64,000 nucleotides of DNA, taken from positions 10,554,501 to 10,618,500 of the forward strand of contig NC_091000.1 of assembly GCF_041146395.1 (NCBI RefSeq), in the 5' to 3' direction. Shown here in pieces: positions 10,116-22,960 of the stretch; position 1 is the stretch's first letter, and the number at the start of each line of letters is the position of its first letter. The notes under the pieces were generated by a model. The model worked only from the letters and a program-made list of their open reading frames with translations, made no database searches and had not been told where the DNA came from. Position numbers and translations under genes: made by a program. Source of the DNA: Eulemur rufifrons. Lineage: Eukaryota > Chordata > Mammalia > Primates > Lemuridae.

Positions 10116-12954
10116 CATGTAAACCGCTGAAAAAGTCTCTGCACACAGTAAGCTTCCCCTAAGTGTGAGATATTGTTAAAGGAAAAAGCATGTTCCCCTC
10201 TCTCGTCTTTGGCCATGTTTCCTGGTCACCGTGTTTCCCTGTGCATGATTCATTGTTGTCATTCGAGCCACGTGGAAGTCCCAGGAAAAAGCCACTGTAG
10301 CCAAACCCAGGTCACCAGGCACCTGGGGCATACAGAGCCAGAAGCCACCCAGCTATCACCCCCCAGCAGGGATCCGCCACAGGGAAACAGGTTTGCATGT
10401 GAAAAGCCTCCTAAACTCCTAAACACCCCCCCACACATCTATTCTTACTCTCTCCACTGCAGCCATAGTGATCTTTTAAAAATACCTAGCTCGAATTTTT
10501 AATTTTAGAAGTCCTAGGAATAGCGTTCTATTTTTCCCCATAATATTCCTTGATGCACCATCCCTTCTGAGAAAGTTCTGGAAAATCTAGAATATTCCCA
10601 GATACTTCCAACTCTCCTATTCTTTGTGAAATTTAATAGGCAAGCAATAAGCTGGGAAGGTCGACTGTATTCCGTCTTAGCGTCTAGAGAAACTATGATA
10701 AGATATGGGTTTTTTAGTGAATCTTTATAATTATACCAAATTGGTCACTTTGAATTTTAAAACGTAAATTATCTCCAAATCCTTGCAGTAACTTTCAACT
10801 TAGCATCTTTTTTCAGAAACGCACAGATGGCCAGAATAATAGTAGCCTTCAGATTCGAGAAATGCTGGAGGCTGAGGGGAATTCCTAAACCAGAATTTCT
10901 GAGTAGCTTTTTCCCACAGACCATCTCCAGGAGGAAGAGACTGGGTCTGTGAGGAATGGAAAGTTTTCTTCTTTTTTGTTCAACCTGCCCACTTGGTTTA
11001 AGTTCAAGGTGCTCAGGAACATCCCCATGATGGGGGAGTTGGGGGGTGCCCTTTCCAGCACGGTGCAGAGGATGTTTGGGAAGCTGCCACCATGGTTGTC
11101 CAGTAGAAACATCCACAAGCTTAGAAGGAGTGCGCAATAGTGGCTTTTTTTCTCGTTAGAGGCTCCAGGGCACAGTGGCCTCCTCCACCCAGCCCATCCG
11201 TGAGCCCAAGGAGTTCTTCTCCACACAGAACCTCAGGGAGAGCAGAGTCTCTGTGCAAAGTATTAATATTACTCTGTCGCAGAGGGGAGCTCTTAATAAT
11301 AAGCAGTGTTTTGAAAATAAGCCCTATGAACAGCTCAGACAGGAGAATTAGGGCCCCCAGCACCTGTGTGTGCTTATGGTGATCAGATTGCTTTTTTCTA
11401 GGACAGAGGAGAAGGGAAAAATGTGGGAGTCACAGACCCCCCATGAGGAGAGATCTTAGGGTGATATGAGAGTGAAACAGAGAGAGAGAGAAAAAAAGAG
11501 AGAGGTGCTTCATGTTCACATTTTGCCTAGGGCTGGCCTCATAAATCTGGCTCAGAATCCATCCAGGCAGGAAATGACCCAGACTTGCTACCCTCTCTTA
11601 ATAAACTCTAGATTCGTACTGAACCTGGTGGTCCCTGCAGTTTCAGGATTGCTCAGAGTGAAAGAATGAGGAGAGGACGTTTTGCCAAGGAAGACACGAG
11701 GGGTCAAAAAATGTGTGTGTGTGATTTGGTTGCATACAACACAGAGAATTTTCTAAGCAGCCAAATTGCCTTATATTCATTCTGTTTTCCTTGAAAACCC
11801 AGGCATGTGACCAGGGGCACACCATTTCTGCCCATGCTTCTCAGCTCAAGGCAAATAGGAGACATAGCATATAGAGCAGAGAAAGGAAAGTGTAGCCCCA
11901 GGAAAATAACTGGAAGAATAAAAAGCTACCAGCACAAAAAAACACAGTTGGTGCTTCAAATATCCCACTTTTTCCTACTATCTTGCATTTAGCAGTCTTT
12001 TCTAAGAAATACCACAGAAGACCAGACTTTTCCCCTCTCAGACTCTCAAAATACCACTGCATTTATTAAAAACTTAACAAAACAAATTCTTGGCTCCTTA
12101 GTAGGGCCTGTGGAAAAATACTCTACCCTGTAACCGTCTGTTGTGAACTCTGCCTCGGTGTTTCCCTCTTTCCAATGACGCTGTGCCTTACGTTTACTTT
12201 TGTCGAGCAATTAATTCTCAATGAGCACAAGCTCATATTGTAAGCACATATGTTTGCTTTTGAAATAAAGTTGTTAATGGCTAAATGTATTCATTGTTCC
12301 TGGTTTCACAGGCTTACGATGGCAGGCACCATAATGTTTTCCAAGTACTGGTGACTGTTTTTCTTTGCACAGGGCACTGGCCTGTCTCTCACATTCACAG
12401 CTGTTGTGCATGTTTTGCATCGAGAAAAAGAGAAGGGAGTGGAGAGGGGAAAAAAATCTCATTTGTGATCGGTGTGGGAACAAGTGCTTGCTCATACTCT
12501 CCCGCTCTGTCTCTGCAATGAGTCTGAATTGGCTGCTATTGGTGCAGTTTCCTAAAACGAACTGGAATCCCCGCAGGTGCAGGTGGGCTGGGTTAATCAA
12601 GACAAAGTTATCATGACTTTAAACCACAAAAACAGCCTCCCACGGTCAGGGGAGTAAAATAAAACTCCTTTGCTGTCAGTAGTGAGAAAGGAGCTGAGAA
12701 TAGCAGCCCGGGGTCATGGGGCCAGGCTACACACTCCCCCCTACTGGTGGAGGACCTTGTGCAAGGTCCTCAGAGTCTGCAAAGGAAAGCTGCCATCTTT
12801 ACAGGGGGGTCATTGGCCTGGAAGTAGGAAAGATTTTGTTAAGTCACCTTTGAAAAGAGTTATGTGTCCTGAGCAAAAACTGCTTATTCTAAATACCCTT
12901 GTTTCTCAAGAGATATGAACTACATTATTACGTATGTAGCATTAACTGCATCTA
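10116..12954. other. Unassigned DNA, partly GC-richer
   Basis: I recognise no gene or confident repeat over 2.8 kb. At 10440-10480 'cactgcagccatagtgatc' resembles part of L2. An AG-rich run lies at 11479-11505 and a short (TG)n at 11713-11722. Small frames on both strands in 10769-11382 overlap each other and share no domain. This is one of the larger repeat-free blocks and could include unrecognised ancient repeats or conserved non-coding DNA. Confidence 0.4.
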
Positions 12955-13140
12955 TATAAATAGAGCTACACACACACATATCCTGGCTCACATGGTCAAA
13001 AATAATCCACCTGGGCAGTGGGACTAGGGGAAGAGGTGGAAGATTTTTACTTTTTATTTTATACCCTTCTGTAGTGTTTGATATTTTTTATTTTTTACTT
13101 TGTACAGGTATTACTTTTGTAATAAAAGGAAAACAGTAAT
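12955..13140 (+). mobile_element. Possible old L1 3' UTR end
   Basis: The stretch contains 'ttttactttttattttatac', 'ccttctgtagtgtttgat' and 'ggtattacttttgtaat', followed by an A-rich end. This resembles the 3' terminus of an old L1M-type element. The resemblance is from memory and the family is uncertain. Confidence 0.4.
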
Positions 13141-13469
13141 AGCCATGAGATTTCCCTTGTAATATCCGTATACTTTAAAATGATCTGTGTTATCAGAGCG
13201 GTATCATATCAGAATATTCTAGGCAGACTTCCACCAGGCCATTTTAGGAAGCATGGCCATGCCTTGTGTGTGCAGCATGGAATTTTTGCTAATGGCTTTT
13301 TGACACCATCTCTGCTGGGAGTATAGACAGGATGACCACATTTAACCATTTTACACCTCTCATCCTGGCACGCTCATGCTCAAAAATGCCTTGGACAATA
13401 AATGTTATGCTCTCCTAGTTTAGGGTAGCTATGGGGACTGTTCATTGTACATTTAATTCACCCTTCAAA
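13141..13469. other. Unassigned DNA
   Basis: No gene or repeat recognised. Confidence 0.5.
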
Positions 13470-13582
13470 AAATGGGCACCTACTAATCACCGTGACAGGC
13501 ACTTTATATACATTATTTAATTTAATCTCACAATGCCCTTTTGAGGTAGGTGAAACTGAGGTTTGGTAACTTGCCCATAATT
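13470..13582 (+). mobile_element. MIR SINE fragment
   Basis: The plus strand reads 'gggcacctactaatcacc', 'gacaggcactttatatac', then 'ttgaggtaggtgaaactgag' and 'taacttgcccataa'. This is the MIR core order ('cctactatgtgccaggcac', then 'ggtagg', then 'aaactgag', then 'cttgccca') with the middle 'cattttacagatgagg' part deleted. Confidence 0.8.
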
Positions 13583-13784
13583 TTGTTTTAAACTTTGACT
13601 ATCTTTACCTGGCTGTTTCAGAAATTCAGTCATACTTTGTCATTAACTATGTCTGTCCCTTCAAAACATTCAGACACCCATAAACTCCTAATGTCTCTGT
13701 AATTCTTCTAATAATATCCTATTGTCATTAATATAGATTTAATACAGATTTCAGAATCAGACGTTGCTCTTGTTCTCAACTCAA

Positions 13785-14045
13785 AAGCCATTTTGTCCAG
13801 GAAGCTTTGCCCATGCTCTTAGCCTAGATCAATTTCCCTCCTTACACACTTTCATAGCCCCTTTCAAAGCATGTATCCATTTATAAAGATTTATTTAATT
13901 AAGAGCTGTATTTCTAATAGTCTAAGCTCCTTGCAGGCAGGGAGCACTCCTGTTTGCTTTTCAATATTTCTCAAGTAGCAAGCACATTACATGAACAGCA
14001 CTGACATGTTAATAGACAGTCAGTAAGTATTTGGTGGAGAAATTA
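13785..14045 (+). mobile_element. L2 LINE 3' end
   Basis: The segment has 'ccaggaagctttgcccat' (L2 'agaggccttccctga' region), 'tctaagctccttgcaggcag' then 'ggagcactcctg' (L2 'taagctccatgagggcaggg'), and ends near 'cagtcagtaagtatttgg' (L2 'tgctcaataaatatttgt'). It is an old 5'-truncated copy. Confidence 0.75.
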
Positions 14046-16449
14046 TTGGCAATATCTTGCCTTGAAAGCCAGAAGAGGGGTTCTAGCATCTCACACACAT
14101 ACTAGGGGACCCTGCAATAAAAAAGGGAGAGAACAAGATGCCCATTTATTTCCTCAGGGGCTAAAATTCTATACTGGCAAAGCCAGAAAACCTCAGGTTT
14201 TCTGAAACAGGTATAAACTCCTGTGTTTCCAGGTATAAGTCCTGAAGAAATCTTTTTTCTAGCATTTAACAAGTTAGTCCTCCTGCTTCACTGTCCAGAT
14301 TGACTTCCACTAGGCTCAGTTTTCATTTCTTACTCCCAGTACCGAGGCTCAGTCTTGATGGCATTGCCTTTGATACAATTATTGCAATAGTTTTATCATG
14401 TGTGCTTTTGGAATAGCAATCTGGAAGAAAACACACTCAAAGCTACTTTGGGAGAGCAATTATCCGTGTTGACTAGTGTGACGGGGTGGGGATGACTAGT
14501 AGTGATTATGGGCTTGCTAAACATGGCCCATCCCTCATCCCCCGCTAACTCTTCTGAATGCCAGCAGCATCATTCTCAAGTGGTATTATTATTATTATTA
14601 TTATTCCCACTTTACAGCTGTAAAGATCATCTCACATGTAAATAAAGGGAATGACATAAACTAAACACCCTCATCGGTTAAAATTTCTTCTGCTTTAAAA
14701 TATCCGACTATTTAAACAAATGTTTTAAGTTTCTATTACAGTCCTGACCCTAAATGAAAGAAATCTGGATGGGTGCTCCTCCAGGACTCAAAATTTCATC
14801 CAAATTTTTGTGCCTCTAACAATGTTAGTCTTATCATTTTTAAAACAAAATGCAGAACTTCTTTTTAAAATTACAGTTGCACCTCATTTTCTCATTAGCA
14901 GTAAGAGCAACGTGGACAAACATGGGTGCCTAATGGAAGTTTTTCCTTTGAATAGAGCTGGCAATACATTTAGCAGCACAAAGCAAGGGCATGAAGAATC
15001 GGTTGCTTTTGGCATTGTCATTAGAGATGATTAATCCATCAGGATGCTGTAGAGCTGAGGAGTACAGGTGTTCATGTAGTTAAATTAAAGGAGTGACACA
15101 AATTAAACATATCCAGTGGCAATAAATTCCTCCTCCTTTCAATCATCCCATTACTAACCCAAACAAGGATCTCCATTATATATGATGCAATCACTGACTA
15201 CCTTAGCAGCGTTTCCTTGTGGGTAGCAAAAGTGCAGAACTTGGTAAATAACCATGTATATTTCAGTTTTTTTTTAAAAAAAGTATTGCTTTAGAAACCA
15301 CAGAGCACCTTGTATTGGATTCACAGATGAACCAATTTTTAAAAAATATCATTATTATTTACAGTTTTCAACAATAGGAGACAACATTAGGCATAAAGAG
15401 AAAACAAATGCAGCCTCTGAATTTAATTCTAGTTTGTATTATCTCTTATGTGTTGTTCTTATTTGTATATCACAGCCTGAAGCTTTGACATTGTTTGTAT
15501 ATTCATCTATCAGGAAAAATGTTTAGGGGAAAGGAATCACAAAGACCAATAAGAAAATTCATTGAACTACTGAGACTTGTAGGTTAATTTAAGTAGCGAG
15601 AAAACTCGATTTTAAATGTGATGATAGACTAAAAAATGAGACTGTTTAGCATTGTACTTTCCCTCTAGCAAGGCAAAAGGGCACTTGGTCCTGTGATTTC
15701 ATTTCTTCTCTTTTTTAAATTATTATTTAAACAGGACAAAAATAATGTAATGCAGAACAAATGTCATTAACTCTAGAAAACTAAATAGCAAATGAGGCCA
15801 TTTCAGTCAAATGCCTACGAGTCTTTTAATCAAGTATTTTTTGTCAGCAGGACAGTGTACTTGGCCTCTATAACCACTCTCAACCCATTAGAAACCTTTA
15901 TTTCACTTCTTTACAGATTCTGCTTCTTCCATGTAGTTTTTTCTTTATTAATTTATACAAAAAGTAACCTGGCGTAGATTTGTTTTCTGTCAGCTTTTAT
16001 ATATTGCCCAGTTTTATCACTGGATTGGTTGAAGTCCTGAGAGGCTAAGTGACTGGTCTCAGGTGTCTTAGTGTGTTGGAGGCTCTTCAAGGAGTAGAAT
16101 TCAAGAAAAATTGCACTTTCAAGCTTTTGCTTTAATCATTAGAATGCAAGGACTGGATATAGAACTTATCCCCCCAAAAAAGCCATGAAAAACATTCATT
16201 TATTTGCTTTTAACTGTGTACAGCAGAAAGAAGGGAAGATTTGAACTCATGCCCCCTGCCAAAGTTTCAATTCAATCCACCATCCTTGAAGATGAATGGA
16301 TTTTTAACAGATTTCTCTGATAGGCAAACACCCATGGTAAGTGTCGCTTCACACACAGTCAAAGATCACCAAATACAGCAAAGGGTCCTTAGCATTTAAA
16401 GGGGTGTCTTCAGGGACCTACAGAAATCCCCAGATACTCTCAGATTATG
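14046..16449. other. Unassigned A/T-rich DNA with an ATT microsatellite
   Basis: An (ATT)n run lies at 14584-14605, immediately followed by 'cccactttacagctg', which may be the core of a MIR from which the microsatellite grew. The remainder has no recognised gene or repeat. Frames are at most about 74 codons. Confidence 0.45.
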
Positions 16450-16540
16450 ATTGTGGCAGTTTCCTTCTCTATAAGATAGAAATGATAATAATATCTACTT
16501 CACATAACTGTTATGAGAACTAAACTAGACAATGAATCAA
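16450..16540 (-). mobile_element. MIR SINE fragment, antisense
   Basis: The plus strand reads 'gtggcagtttccttctctat', 'aagatagaaatgataataat' and 'ctgttatgagaactaaa'. This is the antisense MIR motif series 'tcagtttcctcatctgtaaa', 'tgataataat', 'ttgtgaggattaaa'. Confidence 0.75.
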
Positions 16541-17244
16541 AGGAGAACAAGGCAATCTTCTAAAATGGGCAGCACTCTCAAACTGCCTCAATTCAAATCC
16601 AAGGCCAAGTGGTAGAGTTTCCTTAAAAACAAAAAAAGAGCAACTGTTCTTTTTCCTTAGAAGAAATTTCTTAAGTCTCTTAACAAAGAATGTTATGCTA
16701 AGCTGTTATTGGTCAATAACGCATTAATGAACTCAAGCCAACTATGCTTTTCTTTATTCTTCTATCTGCGTTTATTAAATGAAATCTGCCTGCTCCCTCC
16801 ATCTCTTACTATGTTGGTTATTCTTTTCTGCTCAACCTTCATTCTGTCCAGCCAGCAAACCACACCATTTTAGTTAATATTAATAAAAGATTTCTAGGCC
16901 AATGCAATTAACAACAAATTCTCCCTTTTTTGTCCTAAATTCTTTCTAGCCTGCTCCACTCGGCCCTTATTCCTAGAGCTGAGGAAAAGCAGACTCTTAC
17001 CAACTTAACAAATCCAGCCACCCTTGATAAAGATCCCGGCACCATGCTCAGTGCCGGCACCTTTCTCCATTGTGTCAATTGTCCCCTGTTCACCTGGCCA
17101 GGGCCTCCCTCTCGCAGGCTCTGCACCTGCTGAAGCCACGTCCACCCTGGAAGGAGACCCACTCCATCCTCTCTTTCTCCTCAGTGCCCAGAGTCAAGGC
17201 AGCCTCAATTTGCTGCCTCACATCCCTAATCAATGAGTGCGGCT
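16541..17244. other. Unassigned DNA
   Basis: No gene recognised. The part 17030-17230 is GC-richer and contains frames of 70-76 codons on both strands without domains. Confidence 0.45.
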
Positions 17245-17460
17245 ACCACTTCATAGTGCTAACTTTGTGCCTGAAATTCAAGCCTAAAAACCACCTATGA
17301 TACCTGTATATCCCCATTTTACAGATGAAGAGACAGGGCAAAGAAGTTGAGTGGTGTGCCCAAGTACGACTACCATACTGGAAGAAACAGGATTCAAAGG
17401 TGCCCATTTTGGCCCTGGGACCTCTCTGTTAACCAGACGCTATGTTGCCCCTCAGTGACT
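17245..17460 (+). mobile_element. MIR SINE
   Basis: A well-preserved core: 'ccccattttacagatgaaga' followed by 'gacagggcaaagaagttgag', 'tggtgtgcccaag', 'aaacaggattcaaaggtg' and 'gggacctctctgttaacc'. The order matches full-length MIR from core to 3' region. Confidence 0.88.
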
Positions 17461-18739
17461 AGGTTGAACATGGAGGATCTCTTCAGGGTATGCACCTAGC
17501 TTTGTTCCTACCTTGTTTCATCAATAACTTCAACGTAGCTTCCTAATCTGAGAGAGGGGAGAGAGTGACGCTAAGTAGCATTCTTCAGACTCCTGCCTTG
17601 GTGTTTGGTATATTATGAGTACCATTTGAACACTTAGATTTTGCGGAAGGTTGGAAGGAATCACTCCGGAGCCTGCAGCAAGTGACTTTGAATGGCAGGG
17701 CTAAGGAGCGGTGCTTGGCAGTCCCCAGAGGGAAGGAAGGACTGGGCGTGTGGATTGTGCGGGTAGCGAAGGCACGTTCCAGGGGGAAGCGCCTGCTCAT
17801 AGGGAAGCTGGGAGCCTCATCCAGGCAGGGACATATGCCAGTTAGATGAGACAGGCCACGTTGCCCTGTGGCCACTCATTTGAAGGCAGCAGGAAGAAGG
17901 CAGCTGCCTTTGCCCCCCTGTCCTGAGAGAAAGCCCTGTGGTGCAATGCGAACGGAACACGCCGGGAAGACAATCCCTTCCCTCACATCAAACACATCTA
18001 AAGTCCACGTTCCCCAGGAAGGGACACTCCTTAGGCTGTGTTTCCTAATATTTAATTATCTCTAAATCCTTTTGAAAGGATTCCCTGACACCTAAAAGAA
18101 ACTTAAGAATAAAAACTTATACCAGTCATCACTCCTCTGGAGACATCCCTAGCTGGAGGAAAGACGACACTGAAAGTCAGGGGGAATAAAGAGCTTTGTT
18201 CAGAATGTGGTCACTGTCACTCCAAATCCAATGCTGGGGAGGGCGGCCAACCACCGTGGTTGGGAAGGACAGAGGGTCCAGCTGGGATCTATCATACTCA
18301 TAGTTTAGGAATGAAATTCCTGGAGCCTAGCGGAAACTGTGACTATGAAGTTGCTTTGAGAAATATCGTGGGACAATTAATAGCTAGATTGAACAGTTTG
18401 TTGAATTTTGTGTTGTAAATAGAGAAGAGAGGGAGTAAAATTTAGAGAGAAAGTAGACTACAAATTCAAGGAAATTACATTCCTTGGGAAATAAAATTAG
18501 TCTATTTTGATTAGTTTAACTTCCAAATGTCTGTAGGATATTCAGGAGACAATATCCTGTGGAAAGTAAGAATTATAGACTTATAAAGAGGGTGAGAGGT
18601 CAGGGATGGAGATGTCAACCCCATAGAGAGGATAATTGAATCATGTGTCTCATTGAAAAATTGTTTAGGTCTCCAGTCCTAGCAGCTATGAGAGTTAAAA
18701 TTAACCTCCTTATTCCACTCAGTGTATTTCATTATTTAG
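17461..18739. other. Unassigned DNA
   Basis: No gene or repeat is recognised. A minus-strand frame of 96 codons (17585-17875) has no domain and I see no splice context to support it. Confidence 0.45.
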
Positions 18740-18960
18740 ACATCATATATTAGACATAAGGAAGAACGTCTTGAGTGTAAGAGTGATTAAACACTGAAAC
18801 AGACTACCAAAGGAGCTTGTGAAATTATCGACTCTAGAACATTTTAAAAATAGAGGCAACCATCTGTCTTAAATGATTTTGGTGGTAATCTGTCTTGGAA
18901 AAGGAGACTGGACAAAATAAATTTGATAGGGGAATTTTTAAGTAAATAATTTCCTGAACA
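18740..18960 (+). mobile_element. L3/CR1-type LINE 3' end
   Basis: The plus strand reads 'aaggaagaacgtcttgag', 'tgaaacagactaccaaagg', 'agcttgtgaaattatcgact' and 'gaacattttaaaaatagagg'. This follows the CR1/L3 3' pattern (a 'gaagaactt' start, 'aggctgccaagg', 'gtgagctctcc', 'tggaggtattcaa', then an 'agactgga' ending seen here as 'gagactggac'). It is very old and diverged. Confidence 0.55.
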
Positions 18961-20969
18961 TTTTCCTAATTCCGTGGCCTCATGTATACAAACACTTTTA
19001 TATCTTTATCATGAACAGTTCTGACTCATGACTCTATGTCATTTTTATGACTTTGGTTTATAAACTACTTTAGGGCTAGTCCTGGCAGAAATTCTTATAC
19101 CCCTTATGTTTTATGTTTAATAGTATTGCTCAATATGTAGATTTTTTTAAGAAAACATTGTAATATATGTACAATATACATATGTAGACTTTATGGAAGG
19201 TTTAAAACAATAGTGACAATCAAGATATCGTAAGATGAGGGCCTAGATTGGAGAGGTGAAACTAAAAATAAAAATGGAAGGAAAGGAGAGAATGTTTAGG
19301 GGAGGCAAAATTTTATCTCTACTCTTTGAGGGTAGAGATTGGCTGGACCTGAGAATTAAATTAATGTGAGACAGATCAACAGAAGAAAATCACACAAATT
19401 TATTTAACACGAGTTTTACATGGCACAGGAGCCATTATAGAGAAATGAAGACCCGCAGATGCAGTTAGATTTGGACACTCTTATGTCAAATTGGCCATAG
19501 AGGAGTAAGTAGTGAAAAGAGCAACCAAATTATGAAATTATGTGGGAGGCTAGCACATAAGAGCTATTTTAATAATGTGTATAGAGAATACTCTCAGCCT
19601 CAACTTCTTATTTTTGATGCTAGGAATGTTACTTTCCTTCTAGTGTAGAGAGGGCATCTTTCACATGGGAATATCATCTCCTGCTTTTAAGAAACAGAAG
19701 GAAGGTCAGAATGATCTTGTTGCCCCAGCTGTTTTGCAAGTGCCTTTAACTCAAACTAGTCGATAACCCAAGGTGGCATATTGTAGAGTGGCGTATTCTT
19801 AACTCTTGCAAATGTTCTGACTAAGAAAGAGGTATTTAATAAAATGTAATCTCACCTTGAAGTTTAACTGAAAGAGATAATTTTGAACTGTATCCCTAAA
19901 TCCTTTTATTCAACCCTTCTTCCTCTGTGGTTGTGGACCAAGAAACCATGTACATAAGAAACAGCACCAGTTAGAATGGGGAAGAAAGAACCATTTCATG
20001 ACTAGCTAATCGAGTGTCTGACAGCCCCCAAAGCAGGGCTCTTGGGAAAAAGCATCAGTAGGAAATACAGCTGCAGCCAAGCAGTTTGATTGAAACTTCT
20101 GCTGCCTTTTTCCTCCCCCTAATCTGCAGCTCTCAGCTATCCCAAATGGAGAGAACAAACTCTTGTCTGGTTTACCTACCCAGTCACAGATGGTCATCCA
20201 GTGAATAGCAGGTCTGGCTGCGAAGGCCAGGCCTACACTGCATTGGGGAGCTTCCTACCCAGGGAAGAGTAAGATAGGATGTCTAGGCTTCATTGTGTGC
20301 GAGCACTGTCCTTTAACACACAGGGACCATTCCCAGTGGTAAAATGTGATCCATAAATGTCCTGGTCTGTGATCAACCAGGTTAACAGGTCCTTTCCTTT
20401 GGGGAGGAGCCAGTAAAGGAGATGGAGAGAAGAAGAGAGGAATCTCCTTCCCAACAGATACAAACATAAAAGTCTAGAGTAGGGATCCTCAAGCAAGGAG
20501 TCCAGAGAAGAATTTCAGATATTTGAAATGGATTTCCAAGAAAGAATTTCTTTGTTTTCCTTTATTATATTTTAAAGACTAGTTATGTGTGGGCAGAGGG
20601 ACAACAAAACAACATCAACAATAAAAAATTAACAGTGTTCAATTTTATTATGAAGAAATCGTTTTACTCCAAATAAGGATAGGGATGCAGAGGACAGCAA
20701 TACATTATCGTCACCATGCTATGACATATAAAATATTTTTTGATAGAAATAATCTGCCCTAATTACTATTGACATTATTCTTTGTTTACATCAAGCTTGA
20801 ATTTCTCAGGGCAATGTCAAGGAAAAGCAAATACAATCAATCTTAAGCAACCTTTGATTAATCTGCATTGACAAGCACATTGGAATTTCAAAGCCCTAAT
20901 ATGGCCTTGTGTAACAAAGTTCTTGCTAATCAAAACAAAACCAAAGACTGAAACTACAATGCTTCTGCT
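18961..20969. other. Unassigned DNA with a possible antisense retroelement block
   Basis: Most of this is unassigned. The part 19360-19800 looks like an antisense LTR by general form: it starts 'tgtgagacagatc' and is soon followed by 'aatttatttaacac' (an antisense polyadenylation-signal-like string). I cannot match it to a family. A GC-richer part at 20000-20470 has only short frames. Confidence 0.35.
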
Positions 20970-21735
20970 GCACACATATTAAAATGTCTAAAATTAAAAA
21001 GACTCACCATACCAAGTGTTGGCAAGAATGTGTAATAGCTGGAACTCTCAGACATGGCTGATGGGAATGTAAAATAGTATATACACTTTGGAAAATAGTT
21101 TGGAAATTTATTAAAAATGGAAAAACATACCTACTCTATGACCCAACTATTCTACTCTTAGGAATTGACTCCAGAAAAATGAAAGCAGGTGTCGATAAAA
21201 AGACTTGCACATGAAAGTTGATAGCACTTTTATTTGTAATAGCCAAAAGCTGGAAACAACCCAAATGTCCATAAATAAGTGAATGAATAAAAAAATTATG
21301 GGATATATGTGTGTGTGTGTGTGTGTGTATACATACACACACTATAGAATACTATTCAGCAATACAAAGAAATGACTTATTGATACCTACACTGACCTGA
21401 AGCAGTCTCAAAATAACTATGCTAAGTGAAAAAAAGCCAGGAAACAAGAGTTCATACTGTGTGATTTCATTTATATTGAGATCTGGGAAATACAAAGTAA
21501 TCTATGGTGGCAGAAAGCAGGTTAGTGGTTGCTTAGGAAGCGGGGTCTGAGAGGGATGGGAGGATGGAATTATGAAGAGCATCAGGAAACTTTGAGGGTG
21601 GTAGATATGTTCACTCTTTGATTGTGCTGATGGCTGCATGGGTGTATACATGTGTCAAAACTTATAGGATTGTAAATTTTTTAAATGTGCCATTTCTTGT
21701 ATGTCAATTATACATCAATAAAGCTATATAAACAG
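20970..21735 (+). mobile_element. L1 LINE 3' end (L1M-type)
   Basis: This is 0.77 kb of the 3' end of an L1. Landmarks in order: 'ataccaagtgttggcaag', 'gggaatgtaaaatagtat', 'atgacccaactattctact', 'aaagctggaaacaacccaaa', 'gaatactattcagcaatac', 'gtgtgatttcatttatat', 'gcaggttagtggttgctta' and 'caattatacatcaataaagc'. It is 5'-truncated, so only the end of ORF2 and the 3' UTR are present, and it has no clean poly-A tail. A (TG)n run at 21308-21327 followed by TA and CA repeats has grown inside it. Confidence 0.93.
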
Positions 21736-22884
21736 ACATACACACACACACAGCTGGCAAACTCAAGAAGTCCTTTGCATCTGTCCTTCTTAAAATACAA
21801 AAGACCATATGACTCTTATTTTTTTTCTTAAGATGACCAAGTGTAAAGAGGCTGGAATTTACCCCAAATTTAACTTGCCTGATTACAAAAGCCTAATCTT
21901 GAAATGCTACCCAGGGATGCACAACAGAGGACCAGTCACAACTGAACAACGGGCAGAAGTTGTGTTTGTTTTCAGAGAGAAAGAAGCTGGTTGTCAGAAC
22001 CGTGCAACAGGAAGGAGTTTGTTCCTGACTTGGGTATTTGGCTGATATTTTCAGGTAAAAGAATGAAGCTAAACTTTTGATTCAAGTCTCTGAAGTTACT
22101 ATTTTGGAGACTGGTGAAAATGTACTTTCTTTTGTCCCAGATGCCTCTCTGGAAGGAGAGATTGGAAGTGGAGAAGAAAACTTTTCAATGTGGAAGAAAC
22201 CTTTTTGGAGGCTGGTGTCAAGAGTAACCCAGCCTTTCAATTTCTCAGCAGGCAAAAATCTGCAGAGTTTTTCTGAAGGTTACTTCTGCTCAGAAGGCTT
22301 TAAAATTGAAACGCAGAATTGTAATCCTTTTGCTGTTAACACAGATGGTCTCAATGATTCAACCCTTACCGCAATATCTTCTTTGACTTGAATACAAAGG
22401 AAATTATGGGATAGGGATTCTTGTGCTCCTTGACAAACCTACTCCTCATATGACAAAGTAAGCCATGGGAGTTTGGTTTCTATTTGCTTCTGCCTGCCTT
22501 TGTGAGTACAGATTTTCTTCAGTTTTTCAATCAAAGCCAAAATCCTCAATCAGTTGGCTTTCAAAGATTATTTGCACATTTCCAGTTATACCACAATCAC
22601 TTCTTATACAAACCAAACAATAAGCCTCTTCATTAAAAGTTGTTTTGAGCAGAATGAAAGCTTATTTTGTTTTAGTTGCACAGTTTGGAGCCATTTCCAT
22701 TTTACGATTAGTAAGTGATCATTATGAAAATCAAGAGTGAACGTGACCTGACGCTTCCTAGGTTTTCATAATCCAGCTATGAAGTGGAAATGAATGTGGA
22801 ATGAAAGAAAATTAAGCTGTCGAAAATATTTGCATATGTATTTATGTGTTTTTTTTTTGTTTTTTTTTTTTTTTTTTTTTGAGA
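21736..22884. other. Unassigned DNA
   Basis: The block 21800-22430 is free of recognised repeats and holds plus-strand frames of 78 and 104 codons (21809-22045, 22077-22391) with no recognised domain. It reads like a possible decayed retroelement but I cannot name one. A poly-T region lies at 22850-22880. Confidence 0.4.
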
Positions 22885-22960
22885 GGTCTATAGGCTTCGT
22901 CAGCTTTTTGAAGAGACACTTGATCCAAAATAGTTTAAGAGCCACTGGTCTAAAAGCAAG
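22885..22960. mobile_element. Possible hAT-type DNA transposon end
   Basis: 'ggtctataggcttcgtcag' followed by 'gagacacttgatccaaaa' and 'tagtttaagagccactgg' resembles the end of an old hAT (MER) element of the form 'gtccataggcttcaccag ... aagaacccctg'. Only one end is visible. It directly follows the poly-T stretch. Confidence 0.4.

Noticed and set aside
9590..10162. 190-codon plus-strand open frame, the longest in the window
   Set aside because: It runs through a MIR fragment and an antisense MaLR LTR in sequence, so it is a chance frame across unrelated repeats.
20970..21735. Possible intact L1 coding end
   Set aside because: Only the last part of ORF2 and the 3' UTR are present, with stops throughout. 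It is not a coding element.
22850..22880. Poly-T as an antisense retroposon tail
   Set aside because: No Alu-like or L1-like body follows it in antisense. Only a short hAT-like end was seen.
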